Positions 25,568 to 34,806 of a stretch of 44,792 nucleotides of DNA are shown here, piece after piece. A model generated the notes under the pieces. The model had not been told where the DNA came from. It ran no database searches and was given only the letters and a program-made list of their open reading frames with translations. The DNA is from Pseudomonas sp. PB120 (GTDB lineage Bacteria; Pseudomonadota; Gammaproteobacteria; Pseudomonadales; Pseudomonadaceae). How positions within the stretch are numbered: the first letter of the stretch is position 1; every line of letters starts with the position of its first letter. A program made the position numbers and the translations under genes. Location: positions 1 to 44,792 of the forward strand of contig NZ_RWIN01000049.1 in assembly GCF_009761815.1 (NCBI RefSeq), written 5' to 3'.

Positions 25568-26516
25568 TGCTCCTCTTGATGTCCTGGTTGTAAATTACAA
25601 TACCGCGAATCTGTTGCAACCGATGTTCGAGGCGCTGCGCCAGCCCGAGAGTGCGAGCCCGGCTCGCTATCTGGTGGTGGACAACGCCTCTGGCGATAAC
25701 TCGCTGGAGCGCCTGGCCGCTGTTTGTCCCGAGGCGCTTTTGCTGGCCAATGCCGACAATGTCGGCTTTGGCCGGGCCAACAATCAATTGGTTGAGCACT
25801 TGCAAGGCAAGTACGCCTTGCTCCTCAACACCGATGCGTTTGTGGCCCCTGACACCTTGCAGAAAACCCTCGACTACATGGAGGCTCACCCGGATTGCGG
25901 TGTCCTCGGTGTGAAGCTGGTGGGGCGAGAGGGCGACTTGCAGCCGTCCTGTCGCTATTTTCCGACGCCCTTGAATGTCTTTCTTTCGCGTACGGGGCTG
26001 GAACGCTTTTTCCCGATGGTGAAACGGGTTGACGACATGGCGTGGGATCATGCCTCGGTCCGTGAGTGCGACTGGGTGCCTGGCTGCTACTACCTGATCC
26101 GCCGGGAAGTCATCGACCAGGTGGGCTTGTTCGACCCGCGCTACTTCCTTTATTACGAAGAGGTCGATCACTGCAAACGCGTCAAACAGGCCGGGTGGAA
26201 GGTCGTCTACTATCCGCATACCACGGTGGTGCACATCGGCGGCGAAAGTGCCAAATCGATTGTGGAACTCAATGCGGTCAGCCGGCAGATCCCCCGCTTG
26301 CAAATCGAAAGCGAGTTGCTGTACTTCCGCAAGCATCACGGCCTGCCGGGGCTTGCGTTTCATATGTCACTGGTGAGCCTGGGCGATCTGATCCTGGCAC
26401 TCAAGGCGCTGTTGAAAGGCCGCGGTCGAGCCGCCATCGCGGCATGCTGGCAACATACCCGGGTCACCTGGGCGCTGCTGCGTGACACCAAACTCGCCAC
26501 ACAACCCACTCGGTAG
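25560..26516 (+). CDS. Glycosyltransferase family 2 (rhamnosyltransferase-like)
   Basis: The 318-residue GT-A enzyme has VLVVNYNTANLL at the N-terminus, LVVDNASGDNS and the LLLNTDAFV metal-binding segment in place of DXD. The family-typical WVPGCYYLIRREVIDQVGLFDPRYF and YYEEVDHCKRVKQAGW follow. This pattern fits WbbL-type (cd04186) rhamnosyl and related transferases acting on lipid-linked oligosaccharides at the inner face. The ATG at 25560 overlaps the acyltransferase stop; GTG at 25548 is an alternative. Donor and linkage are unknown. Confidence 0.85.
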   Translation: MVSAPLDVLVVNYNTANLLQPMFEALRQPESASPARYLVVDNASGDNSLERLAAVCPEALLLANADNVGFGRANNQLVEHLQGKYALLLNTDAFVAPDTLQKTLDYMEAHPDCGVLGVKLVGREGDLQPSCRYFPTPLNVFLSRTGLERFFPMVKRVDDMAWDHASVRECDWVPGCYYLIRREVIDQVGLFDPRYFLYYEEVDHCKRVKQAGWKVVYYPHTTVVHIGGESAKSIVELNAVSRQIPRLQIESELLYFRKHHGLPGLAFHMSLVSLGDLILALKALLKGRGRAAIAACWQHTRVTWALLRDTKLATQPTR

Positions 26517-26524
26517 GTCATTCA

Positions 26525-27049
26525 ATGTTCGAGAACATACGTGCGGACTTGCGTGCATACGCGGGCGATTGGGGAGCCCAGGGCTTCTGGGTCATGCTGG
26601 TTTATCGCTTCGGGCGCTGGCGCTACGGTGTGCGGCCGGCGCTGTTGCGCAAGCTGTTTTCCTTTATCTACAAGGTCCTGTTCAAACTGGTGCAGATCAT
26701 CACGGGTGTTGAATTGCCGTGTGAGGTGGTGGTCGGGCGCAATTTCGTCATCGACCATTTTGGCGGCATTATCATCAGCGGCTATGCGCAATTTGGCGAT
26801 GATTGCCGGATCCGCAACGGCGTGGTCGTGGGCTTGAAGAATGTCAGTGAGCCAATTGCTCCCGTGATCGGTAACAATGTCGATATCGGTGCCGGCGCGA
26901 AAGTGCTGGGCAATATCCGCATTGGCAACAATGTGGTGATTGGCGCCAATGCCGTGGTGCTTACCGATGTGCCGGACGATTCGATCGCGGTCGGTGTGCC
27001 GGCCACGATCAAGACCAGACAACCAGCTTCAGCAAAGGAATGCTCATGA
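26525..27049 (+). CDS. Serine acetyltransferase-like hexapeptide acetyltransferase
   Basis: The 174-residue protein is shaped like short CysE-type proteins found in polysaccharide loci. A helical N-terminus (MFENIRADLRAYAGDWG) is followed by hexapeptide repeats (GVELPCEVVVGRNFVIDHFG, IGNNVDIGAGAKVLGNIRIG, NNVVIGANAVVLTDVPDDS) and the ending GVPATIK. The catalytic His is probably in VIDHFGG. It likely acetylates sugar hydroxyls rather than free serine, because the context is a glycosyltransferase operon. TAGGT lies upstream of the ATG. Confidence 0.82.
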   Translation: MFENIRADLRAYAGDWGAQGFWVMLVYRFGRWRYGVRPALLRKLFSFIYKVLFKLVQIITGVELPCEVVVGRNFVIDHFGGIIISGYAQFGDDCRIRNGVVVGLKNVSEPIAPVIGNNVDIGAGAKVLGNIRIGNNVVIGANAVVLTDVPDDSIAVGVPATIKTRQPASAKECS

Positions 27050-27080
27050 TTTATTTCCACTGCGGTGCCCGGTGAACGCC

Positions 27081-28052
27081 ATGGGTATCGGTGTCGTTGT
27101 CATCGGTCGCAATGAAGGCCTGCGCCTGGAGCGTTGCCTGACTTCGCTGGTCGGTGCGGCGCAGCAAGTTGTTTATGTCGACTCCGGATCAACCGATGGT
27201 TCGGTGCAGTTGGCCCGGCGGCTTGGGGTCGAAGTGGTCGAGTTGAACATGACGATTCCCTTTACGGCCGCGCGCGCGCGCAATGAAGGATTCGCCTGCG
27301 TGCAACGCTTGTTGCCATCGATGCGTTATGTGCAGTTCGTCGACGGTGATTGCGAGGTGGTCGCCAGCTGGCTGCCTCAGGCACGAGCGTTTCTGGATGC
27401 GCAACCCTCGGTTGCGGTGGTCTGCGGCCGCCGTCGCGAACGCTTTCCGCAGCACTCGATCTACAACCTGATGTGCGATCTGGAATGGGACACGCCGGTG
27501 GGCGAGGCCAAGGCCTGTGGTGGCGACGCGTTGATGCGGGCTGATGCCTTTGCCGCGGTGTCCGGGTTCCGGGCGGATCTCATTGCCGGGGAAGAGCCGG
27601 AGTTGTGTGTGCGCCTGCGGGCCAAAGGCTGGAAGGTTTGGCGTCTGCCGGAGGAAATGACCCTGCACGATGCGACCATGACCCGCTTTGGGCAGTGGTG
27701 GCGGCGAACCTTGCGCGGTGGCTACGCGTTTGCCGAGGGTGCGTTTTTGCATGGGGCCGCGCCGGAACAACATTGGCTGCGCGAGTCGCGCCGTGCGTGG
27801 TTCTGGGGTTTGGGCATTCCGTTGGCGACGGTTTTTTTGTGCATGTTGCTGGGCGGTTATGGGTTGTTGTTGCTGTTGATCTACCCCTTGCAAGTCGTGC
27901 GCCTGGCACGGCGGGGCAAAGGGCCAACGCGCGAAAACTGGCTGCTGGCGTTCTTTCTCGTATTGGGAAAATTTCCCGAGATGCTCGGGCAGGTCAAGTT
28001 TCTTTTGAACAGATTCGGCGCCGGCAAGTCCGCGCTGATCGAATACAAGTGA
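27081..28052 (+). CDS. Glycosyltransferase family 2 with C-terminal membrane segments
   Basis: The 323-residue protein begins MGIGVVVIGRNEGLRLERCL. It has the GT-A motifs VYVDSGSTDGS and FVDGDCEVV, and the catalytic-region ED-like acidic pair in AGEEPELCVRLRAKGW. Two hydrophobic segments follow (about 255-285), which may anchor it to the inner membrane near the flippase. The ATG at 27081 follows GGTGA; GTG 27072 is in frame. It belongs to the coupled chain of transferases between 25.5 and 32.2 kb. Confidence 0.85.
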   Translation: MGIGVVVIGRNEGLRLERCLTSLVGAAQQVVYVDSGSTDGSVQLARRLGVEVVELNMTIPFTAARARNEGFACVQRLLPSMRYVQFVDGDCEVVASWLPQARAFLDAQPSVAVVCGRRRERFPQHSIYNLMCDLEWDTPVGEAKACGGDALMRADAFAAVSGFRADLIAGEEPELCVRLRAKGWKVWRLPEEMTLHDATMTRFGQWWRRTLRGGYAFAEGAFLHGAAPEQHWLRESRRAWFWGLGIPLATVFLCMLLGGYGLLLLLIYPLQVVRLARRGKGPTRENWLLAFFLVLGKFPEMLGQVKFLLNRFGAGKSALIEYK

Positions 28053-28059
28053 GACTTAC

Positions 28060-29058
28060 ATGAATAATTGGCTGATCGTAAAAAACGCGTTTTCTTTACA
28101 TGCCGGGTATTCGCTTAGAGCATTAAAAAACAAATTCAAACTGATGATGCTGATGAGCCAGAACCGGGCTGAGCTCCAGTCGTTTCTGGGGCGCATGTCG
28201 AAGGCGCTGGGTGACGGCGGCGTCGAGAAACTGGGCGTGGATTGTGTAGGCGTCGTTCAGTGGCCCTACATCAGCAAGAACTGGGGTGCTCACGACCGGC
28301 TTGAAGTACTGGCGTCGCACTATGAAGTGGTGACGAAAAACTGTCCGCAGCTGCTGCTGTTTGGCCGGAACGAACGCCTTGTTCTCGCCGATCTGTCCGA
28401 GTTCGCTGCCGATTGCTCCCTGGTGCTGGATCGTCCGATCTGGTTCATGCGCGAAGGGGAGGTGGTTCTGAACCTGTTTCAGGACGATTTGCGCATTGCA
28501 TCCCTCGCTTTCACCCTGGCCAGCCAGCAGGGTGAAATTCGTATGTTCATTGGTGCCGTTCAAGGGATCCACAAAGGGATAGAAAGCGAACGCTCGCTGA
28601 ACATCTACCGGGACCTGACCAAAACGTTCGAAGGGCTGCGGCCCAGAAGCTTTCTGATCGAGGCTATCAAGCACATCGCAATCAAACTCGGTGTCGCCAG
28701 GATTTACGCCGTAGGGGATGAGTATCGCCATCATCGTCATCCTTATTTTGGCGCTCACAAGGCGCAGGAGCTGGCGTCGAATTACGACGTGATCTGGCAG
28801 GAGCACGGGGCGACGCCGTCGGATCGGGCGGACTTTTTCGAGATCCCCATGGCCCCGTCCAACAAGCCGCTCGAGACCATTGCAGCCAAAAAACGCGCCA
28901 TGTACCGCCGGCGTTATGAGCTGCTCAGTGAAACGTTCCAAAAGATCGACAGGGTTTTGCAAGGCAGCCATGCAGCGCCCGCCGCCGTGAGGGTTGAAGC
29001 CCCTGATAACCGTACTGCGCTTGAGATACCTGCAGTCATAAACCACAACGAAATCTGA
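28060..29058 (+). CDS. DUF535 (VirK/YbjX-like) protein
   Basis: The 332-residue soluble protein matches DUF535. The best block is RPRSFLIEAIKHIAIKLG, then ARIYAVGDEYRHHRHPYFG. The C-terminus has YDVIWQEHG, FFEIPM and a basic KKRAMYRRRYELL helix. VirK/YbjX proteins affect envelope stress tolerance and virulence in enterobacteria, but no activity is known. Family members in exopolysaccharide loci are sometimes found among glycosyltransferases, as here. The gene begins 8 bp after the previous stop and is followed by a GT4 gene at 12 bp, so it is operonic. The N-terminal 25 residues are AT-richer than the rest. Confidence 0.8.
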   Translation: MNNWLIVKNAFSLHAGYSLRALKNKFKLMMLMSQNRAELQSFLGRMSKALGDGGVEKLGVDCVGVVQWPYISKNWGAHDRLEVLASHYEVVTKNCPQLLLFGRNERLVLADLSEFAADCSLVLDRPIWFMREGEVVLNLFQDDLRIASLAFTLASQQGEIRMFIGAVQGIHKGIESERSLNIYRDLTKTFEGLRPRSFLIEAIKHIAIKLGVARIYAVGDEYRHHRHPYFGAHKAQELASNYDVIWQEHGATPSDRADFFEIPMAPSNKPLETIAAKKRAMYRRRYELLSETFQKIDRVLQGSHAAPAAVRVEAPDNRTALEIPAVINHNEI

Positions 29059-29069
29059 ATCTGGTCTCT

Positions 29070-30272
29070 ATGCGCATCGCTTATTTCATCAATCAATACC
29101 CCAAGGTCAGCCATAGCTTTATTCGTCGCGAAATTCTGGCACTGGAGCGCCAGGGTTTCGAGGTGCAGCGCATTGCCCTGCGTGGCTGGGATGCCGAATT
29201 GGTGGATGCCGAAGACGTGTCCGAACGCGATAAAACGCACTATGTCTTGCAGGGCGGCGTGAAAGCGCTGCTCAAGCCGATGTTTCAGGTCTTGCGCGCA
29301 CGGCCACAGCGTTTTTTTTCGGCATTGTGGCTGGCGCTGCGCATGGGCCGACGCGCCGATCGTTCCTGGCCGTACCACCTGATCTATCTGGCTGAAGCGT
29401 GCCGACTGCTGCCCTGGCTGAACGAATTTGGCGCCGAGCATGTGCACGCGCATTTCGGCACGAACTCTACCGAGGTGGTGATGCTGGCTGCAGCGCTCGG
29501 TGGCCCGGCGTACAGTTTTACGGTGCATGGCCCGGAAGAATTCGACAAACCGCAGTTTATTCATCTGGGCGAAAAAGTCCGGCGCTCCACGTTTGTCGCG
29601 GCGATCAGTTCTTATGGGCGCAGCCAGTTGTTTCGCTGGGTGGATCATGCGCACTGGGGCAAGGTCAAGGTCGTGCACTGCGGTCTGGAGCGAGCGTTTC
29701 ACGATGTGCCGGCCGTGGCGGTGCCGTCGGTGCCGCGTGTGGTTTGCGTGGGGCGCTTATGTGAACAAAAGGGCCAGTTGCTGTTGCTTGAGGCCGCTCG
29801 CCAACTGGCCGCCAACGGCGTGGCGTTCGAGATCGTGCTGGCCGGTGATGGCGAGATGCGTTCAGAAATCGAAGCACTGATTGCGCGGCATGGTTTGCAG
29901 GCGCAGGTTCGAATTACCGGCTGGATCAGCAGCGAGCAGGTGCGCGAGGAAATCCTGGCGGCGCGAGCCATGGTATTGCCGAGTTTCGCCGAAGGCTTGC
30001 CGGTGGTGATCATGGAAGCCATGGCGTTGCGCCGACCGGTTCTGACCACCTATGTGGCGGGCATTCCCGAGTTGGTGCGTCAGGGCGAGAACGGTTGGTT
30101 GTTTCCCGCTGGCGCTGTGGAAGAATTGGTGGCGGCTCTGGCGGACTGCTTCGCGCAACCGGTCGAGGTGCTGCAGCGGATGGGCGAGTCGGCCTACCAG
30201 CGAGTGCTGGAGCGACACGATATCGATACCGAAGCGGCCAAGTTGGCTGATCTATTCAAGGCACGGGCATGA
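29070..30272 (+). CDS. Glycosyltransferase family 4 (WcaL-like)
   Basis: The 400-residue GT-B enzyme starts MRIAYFINQYPKVSHSFIRREI, as colanic-acid WcaL-type enzymes do. It has HAHFGTNSTEVV and the FTVHGPEEFD segment. The C-terminal GT4 signature is FAEGLPVVIMEAMALRRPV with the E-x7-E pair, followed by TYVAGIPELV. It transfers a sugar from a nucleotide donor with retention; donor unknown. Its stop overlaps the start of the next GT2 gene in an ATGA. Confidence 0.9.
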   Translation: MRIAYFINQYPKVSHSFIRREILALERQGFEVQRIALRGWDAELVDAEDVSERDKTHYVLQGGVKALLKPMFQVLRARPQRFFSALWLALRMGRRADRSWPYHLIYLAEACRLLPWLNEFGAEHVHAHFGTNSTEVVMLAAALGGPAYSFTVHGPEEFDKPQFIHLGEKVRRSTFVAAISSYGRSQLFRWVDHAHWGKVKVVHCGLERAFHDVPAVAVPSVPRVVCVGRLCEQKGQLLLLEAARQLAANGVAFEIVLAGDGEMRSEIEALIARHGLQAQVRITGWISSEQVREEILAARAMVLPSFAEGLPVVIMEAMALRRPVLTTYVAGIPELVRQGENGWLFPAGAVEELVAALADCFAQPVEVLQRMGESAYQRVLERHDIDTEAAKLADLFKARA

Positions 30273-31456
30273 TCACATTACTGGGTTGGCTGTTCAGCGC
30301 ACTGCTGGTGCTCATCGTGTTGCCGGTGGCGGTGCTGTTCGTGCAGGTGCTGCTGGCCTGTCTGCCTGTGCGCTCGCAACCCTCGGCGCGAGGGCCGCGA
30401 CCGCGCGTGGCGGTGCTGGTGCCGGCGCACAATGAATCCTCGGGCATCGTGGCGACGATCAACAGCGTCCGGCTGCAGTTGCAGGAGGGCGACCGCGTGC
30501 TGGTGGTGGCCGACAACTGCTCTGACGACACCGCCGAGCAGGCCCGCATGGCGGGTGCCGAGGTGGTGGAGCGCAGTAATGATCAGCAGCGTGGCAAAGG
30601 TTACGCGCTGGACTTTGGGGCGCGTCATCTGGCGAGCGATGCGCCGGACGTCATGATCATCATCGATGCCGATTGCGAGCTGGGTGAGGGCACGATCGAG
30701 CGCCTGGCGCTGTGTTGCGTCGAGTCGGGGCGGCCCGCACAGGCGCTCGATTTAATGCGTGCGCCGGCGGGGGCGGGGCTCAAGGTTCGGCTCGCCGAGT
30801 TCGCCTGGTGCGTTAAGAATCAGGTGCGTCCACGAGGCTGGACACGGCTGGGGCTACCTTGTCCCTTGATGGGCACAGGCATGGCGTTCCTCTGGCGAGA
30901 CCTGGCATTGATCGAGTTGGCCAGTGGTCACATCGTCGAGGATTTGAAGATGGGGCTGGATTTCTGCCGAAGCGGCAAGCCTCCGGTCTTTTGTCCTGAT
31001 GCGCTGGTAACCAGTTACTTCCCGCGCAGTGAAGAAGGCTTGATCAGCCAGCGCACGCGCTGGGAGCATGGTCATCTCGGGGTCATTCTCGGCGAAGTGC
31101 CCAAGTTGCTGGTGGAATCGGTGAGCCGGCGCAACTGGAGCCTGTTGGCCATGACCCTGGATTTGCTGGTCCCGCCGCTGGCCTTGCTGACGTTGGTGCT
31201 GGTGGCTGCGTTTGTTTTGTCGTGGCTGTTTTTCCTGCTCGGCGCATCGGGGGCGCCGGCATTGATCGCGTCCGCCGGGGTGGCCATGCTGGGCATGGCC
31301 ATTTTGCTGGCGTGGAGCCGGTTCGGTCGCGGGATCATCTCGTTTTCAACCTTGTTGTATGCGCCGTTCTACGCATTGAAGAAAATCCCCCTGTACATCG
31401 GCTTTGTGCTCAAGCGCCAGGTGGAATGGGTACGTTCCAAGCGGGATGACAATTGA
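30269..31456 (+). CDS. Membrane-bound glycosyltransferase family 2
   Basis: The 395-residue protein has an N-terminal membrane helix (GWLFSALLVLIVLPVAVLFV), a GT-A domain with VLVPAHNESSGI, VVADNCSDDT and IIIDADCEL, an acidic HIVEDLKMGLD and the acceptor-region QRTRWEHGH (a QxxRW-like motif of processive or synthase-type GT2). Three C-terminal membrane helices follow (about 295-375). The topology resembles cellulose- or hyaluronan-synthase relatives, though a single-sugar transferase is just as likely in a Wzy locus. It overlaps both neighbours by 1-4 bp. Confidence 0.87.
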   Translation: MITLLGWLFSALLVLIVLPVAVLFVQVLLACLPVRSQPSARGPRPRVAVLVPAHNESSGIVATINSVRLQLQEGDRVLVVADNCSDDTAEQARMAGAEVVERSNDQQRGKGYALDFGARHLASDAPDVMIIIDADCELGEGTIERLALCCVESGRPAQALDLMRAPAGAGLKVRLAEFAWCVKNQVRPRGWTRLGLPCPLMGTGMAFLWRDLALIELASGHIVEDLKMGLDFCRSGKPPVFCPDALVTSYFPRSEEGLISQRTRWEHGHLGVILGEVPKLLVESVSRRNWSLLAMTLDLLVPPLALLTLVLVAAFVLSWLFFLLGASGAPALIASAGVAMLGMAILLAWSRFGRGIISFSTLLYAPFYALKKIPLYIGFVLKRQVEWVRSKRDDN

Positions 31457-32190
31457 TGCGCGCGTTGAGCTGGCAGCAAAACTGGCAAACGATTATTCAG
31501 AAGCTCAGGGTGGTCAACGATCCTGCTGATGAACAACAGTTGATTGATGCTTTATCCAGGGCTGAGGTGGCGACCGTGCTTGGGTTCGTCAATGCTCACG
31601 CCATGAACCTGGTGGCGGGCAACCGCGATTATTACGACGCGCTGTCCGCGGCCGACGTGTTACTGCGAGACGGTTCCGGCATGTCCCTTCTGTTTCGCCG
31701 ACTCGGGCGAGCACCGGGCATGAACATGAACGGCACCGACCTCATCCCCAAATTGCTGGCGGCGTTCAAGGGCCGTCGCGTCGCTTTCTGGGGCACTGAG
31801 GAGCCGTTTTTAGGCAATGCGGTGCGGCATTGCGAAGCAGTGTTCGCGGTCAATGTCGTGTCCGCTCACCATGGTTTTGCCGAGGTAGATGCCTACATCA
31901 ACCTTGCCCGGCAGTCGCAACCGGAGCTGGTTGTGTTGGGGATGGGCATGCCCAAGCAGGAAGCCGTTGCTGCCAGGCTCGCCGCCAGCGGCGTACCGTG
32001 CCTGATCGTCTGCGGCGGGGCGATCCTGGATTTTCTCGGCGGCAAGGTCACTCGGGCGCCACAATGGGTGCGCCGTATCGGGTGTGAGTGGGTCTTCAGG
32101 CTGCTCAGTGAGCCGAAGCGATTGTTCCGTCGCTATGTGGTGGGTAATCCGATGTTCATGTTGCGCACACTGGCCTGCAAAGACGCTTGA
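31456..32190 (+). CDS. WecG/TagA/CpsF family glycosyltransferase
   Basis: The 244-residue protein has the GT26 signatures GFVNAHAMNLVAGN, LLRDGSGMSLL, GTDLIPKLL and VLGMGMPKQE, plus RAPQWVRRIGCEWVFRLLSEPKR near the end. These enzymes add ManNAc(A), glucose or a similar sugar to a lipid-linked primer at the inner face. The ATG overlaps the previous stop by one base; a TTG three bases upstream is an alternative. It closes the tightly coupled run. A 242-bp AT-rich gap (32191-32432) without a gene follows. Confidence 0.9.
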   Translation: MRALSWQQNWQTIIQKLRVVNDPADEQQLIDALSRAEVATVLGFVNAHAMNLVAGNRDYYDALSAADVLLRDGSGMSLLFRRLGRAPGMNMNGTDLIPKLLAAFKGRRVAFWGTEEPFLGNAVRHCEAVFAVNVVSAHHGFAEVDAYINLARQSQPELVVLGMGMPKQEAVAARLAASGVPCLIVCGGAILDFLGGKVTRAPQWVRRIGCEWVFRLLSEPKRLFRRYVVGNPMFMLRTLACKDA

Positions 32191-32432
32191 CCCGGCCTGT
32201 TCCCGCCTAAAAAATGACAGGTGCCACAGCTGCCTTGCAAATAGCTGATGGAGCATCTTTACTCTGCTTGGCATTGTCGAATTGACGGGTGCGTTCAAAT
32301 TATTTCGTTTCTATTAAGGTGGCAGACAGCTAAATGGCGTCAGAAAACCTTAATCCCACGTTATCATTTCAGTATTTGGTTTGTTGAATTGCAAACTCAA
32401 ATAACCTTTCCTTGACTAGTGCTAAAAACCAA

Positions 32433-33581
32433 ATGAAAGAATATATATCAAAACTGTTACGTAAGTTGATATCCCCGTCCATGCGCTTCGAGCTGAGAAA
32501 GGCGTTCGCTTGGCTGAGCGATATCACTTCGCGTGCCTGTTTTTGGCGCTGGGAAATTGTCAGGTTCAAACTACGGGAAGAAAGCTCTTATGACATTCTC
32601 TATGTGGGCAGGAAATCACAACGCGAATTTTTAAAGGCACTCCTCGGTACACAATCCAAAGTAACGGACAGCCAGCTGAAACTGGACAAATCAAACCGGA
32701 CGGTAGTTGTCAGTGAAATGCCGATTCCGGGGGCATTGTATGTGCCACAATATTTGAGCGCGATTGTGCCGCTCGGCAGGTCAATTGACGAGATTACCGC
32801 GAGGTACAACACCGAGTTGCGTCGCACTCTGCGCAAGCATCGCCTGCGCTACCGGATGAAGCAGGCGTTGAACGATGACGAAATCGGCATCGCGGATCGG
32901 GAAATGCTCCAGCCTTATGCCAGCGCCAGGCATGGCGCGTCCGCCTCACAAATTGAATCGCACGAGGTCCAGCGGGTTGCCAGGAATGCCAGTGTCGGGC
33001 GGCTCGATCTCGTGCTGTTGGAAGATGAAATTGTCGCCTGCCATCTGGGGTGCATCATCAATCGAGAGGGCAAGCGCTATTGGAGCACCGTCCGTTTCGG
33101 CTATCCGGACACGGTGTTTTCAGATGCTAAAAAACTGCGTGAAATCAACTCGATCACCACGTTCATGGCCCTTGAATGGGCGGTAGAAAACGGCTTCGAC
33201 TATTATGACATCGGGACGTGCCTGGCCCGTCCGGACGACGGGCTTCTCGAGTGGAAAAGAAGGCGCGGCGGCGATGTCGATACGCTGGGTAACTATGGCT
33301 ATATGTTTGTCCGCTTGCCCAAGGAAGGCGTGGCGCAGTTCCTGTGGGAAACGCCATTGTTTGCAGTCGAAGGCAAAAAACTGACACTTCACCTGGGGTT
33401 GCCGGACGGACCGGGTGACGAGGAGGTCGCGAACCGATACCGTGAAATGGGCTTCGGCGGGCTGTCTACAATCTACCTCCATTGCGCCAGGAATCCGGGG
33501 GAAGCGCTTCTCGACACCTTGCGCAGTCGCTACACTCATCTGCAGTCGTCCCCTGTCCTGGAAGTCATTGTATCGACCTGA
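32433..33581 (+). CDS. GNAT/FemAB-like acyltransferase
   Basis: The 382-residue protein has a BioF2-like (GNAT_6, FemAB-related) acetyltransferase layout: LRRTLRKHRLRYRM in the first half, then VGRLDLVLLEDEIVACHLGC and a YWSTVRFGYPDT region. The conserved EWAVENGFDYYDIGTCLARPDDGLLEWKRRRGG block follows. It may transfer an acyl or aminoacyl group to the polymer or its precursor. No clear ribosome binding site precedes the ATG at 32433, and the start region is AT-rich, with lower GC than the glycosyltransferases. A TTG 21 bp upstream is in frame. Recent acquisition or a gene boundary is possible. Confidence 0.75.
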   Translation: MKEYISKLLRKLISPSMRFELRKAFAWLSDITSRACFWRWEIVRFKLREESSYDILYVGRKSQREFLKALLGTQSKVTDSQLKLDKSNRTVVVSEMPIPGALYVPQYLSAIVPLGRSIDEITARYNTELRRTLRKHRLRYRMKQALNDDEIGIADREMLQPYASARHGASASQIESHEVQRVARNASVGRLDLVLLEDEIVACHLGCIINREGKRYWSTVRFGYPDTVFSDAKKLREINSITTFMALEWAVENGFDYYDIGTCLARPDDGLLEWKRRRGGDVDTLGNYGYMFVRLPKEGVAQFLWETPLFAVEGKKLTLHLGLPDGPGDEEVANRYREMGFGGLSTIYLHCARNPGEALLDTLRSRYTHLQSSPVLEVIVST

Positions 33582-33666
33582 ACAGGTTGCTGATTTTAAA
33601 CGGATACAGTTTGCACGCTTGACCCTAAACGCTGTCTCTGCATCACCACCTTACGACGAGGGGCCT

Positions 33667-34788
33667 ATGTCGGAAATCATTACATTGACAAGTGGCGGTC
33701 AGGCGAAGTGGAGTCTTGCTGCATACAAACATATTCTTAAAACACGGCTTATACGCAAGCCGTCGTTAACGCTGCAAAGTCTGGCCGTAAAAACGTGGGA
33801 AATTGCGCCCGGTGAAGTTTCAATTGCACCACCTGCCTTTTATCTGCCCGGTCAACTGGAGCGTGTAACGGGATGGGAGGGGGATCTCTTTTATCCCTTC
33901 GAACATCCCCGTCGCACGATGGAAGGCGTCGGTGAAGTTGAACATGGCCCAACTAAGGGCTATCTGCTTAAAGACGCCTGGTTAATCGATGGTGCTCTTT
34001 ACAAAGACAATGCCAAATCGTGGCTGTCGCCCAAATCCAGATGGCTGCCAAAGATTCGCGTCGAGCATGAAATTGATCGCGGAGCGATGTTTTGCACGGC
34101 GGGGGGCAACAAGTGGTTTGGTTCCTGGTTAATGGACGATTGCATCACTTATCCCTTGGCCTGCGACGAAGGCGTTCCGGTGACCACCGCCATGTCGGCC
34201 AACCTGGTTTCCACCGCCAAGACCGGCATACTTCACGCGCCCGGTTACGAGAAATGGCTGGGTATGAACCCGGTTCGCCTGCGCAATGCGTACTTCCGTG
34301 AACTGGTGATTTTTGACGATCTGAGTCAGAACCGCCACAAACACCTGCGCTTTCGCGCGATGGGTGAAAAGCTGTTGTCCCACGTAGACGTTACCGCTCA
34401 CCCGGGCGTTTTCATTCTGCGAGGCGGCACGGGTGAATTGCGTTTGCTGCGCAACGAACTGGAACTGGCTGAGCGGCTGCGTGATCGCCGGGGCTTTCGC
34501 ATCATCGACCCTGCGAAGTCGGACGTCGCGACCATCGTGGCCACCTGTGCCGGGGCAAAAACCGTGGTCGGGATCGAGGGCAGTCATCTGATCCACGGGG
34601 TTAACGTACTGCAGCCCGGTGGCTCGTTGCTGGTGTTGCAACCGCCTAATCGCTTCCTGTGTTTTTTCAAGTACCTGACGGATCGCGATCATCAGAACTT
34701 CGGCTTTGTGGTCGGCACCCCTCAGGGTGATGGTTTTACCATCGACCCCGAAGAGGTTGAGCGCACGCTGGATCTGTTTCCTGCCTGA
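33667..34788 (+). CDS. Glycosyltransferase family 61 (DUF563) protein
   Basis: The 373-residue protein has the GT61 C-terminal pattern: FILRGGTGELRLLRNELEL, GFRIIDP, then the motif TVVGIEGSHLIHGVNVLQPGG, which corresponds to the usual VGxHGAxLxN block. Here Ser-His replaces Ala-x and His replaces the Asn. GT61 enzymes act in capsule synthesis and include xylosyl- and arabinosyltransferases. The ATG at 33667 follows GAGG. It is the last plus-strand gene of the locus and ends before the hairpin at 34807-34840. Confidence 0.82.
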   Translation: MSEIITLTSGGQAKWSLAAYKHILKTRLIRKPSLTLQSLAVKTWEIAPGEVSIAPPAFYLPGQLERVTGWEGDLFYPFEHPRRTMEGVGEVEHGPTKGYLLKDAWLIDGALYKDNAKSWLSPKSRWLPKIRVEHEIDRGAMFCTAGGNKWFGSWLMDDCITYPLACDEGVPVTTAMSANLVSTAKTGILHAPGYEKWLGMNPVRLRNAYFRELVIFDDLSQNRHKHLRFRAMGEKLLSHVDVTAHPGVFILRGGTGELRLLRNELELAERLRDRRGFRIIDPAKSDVATIVATCAGAKTVVGIEGSHLIHGVNVLQPGGSLLVLQPPNRFLCFFKYLTDRDHQNFGFVVGTPQGDGFTIDPEEVERTLDLFPA

Positions 34789-34806
34789 TACGAAACCCGA
34801 CTCCGG

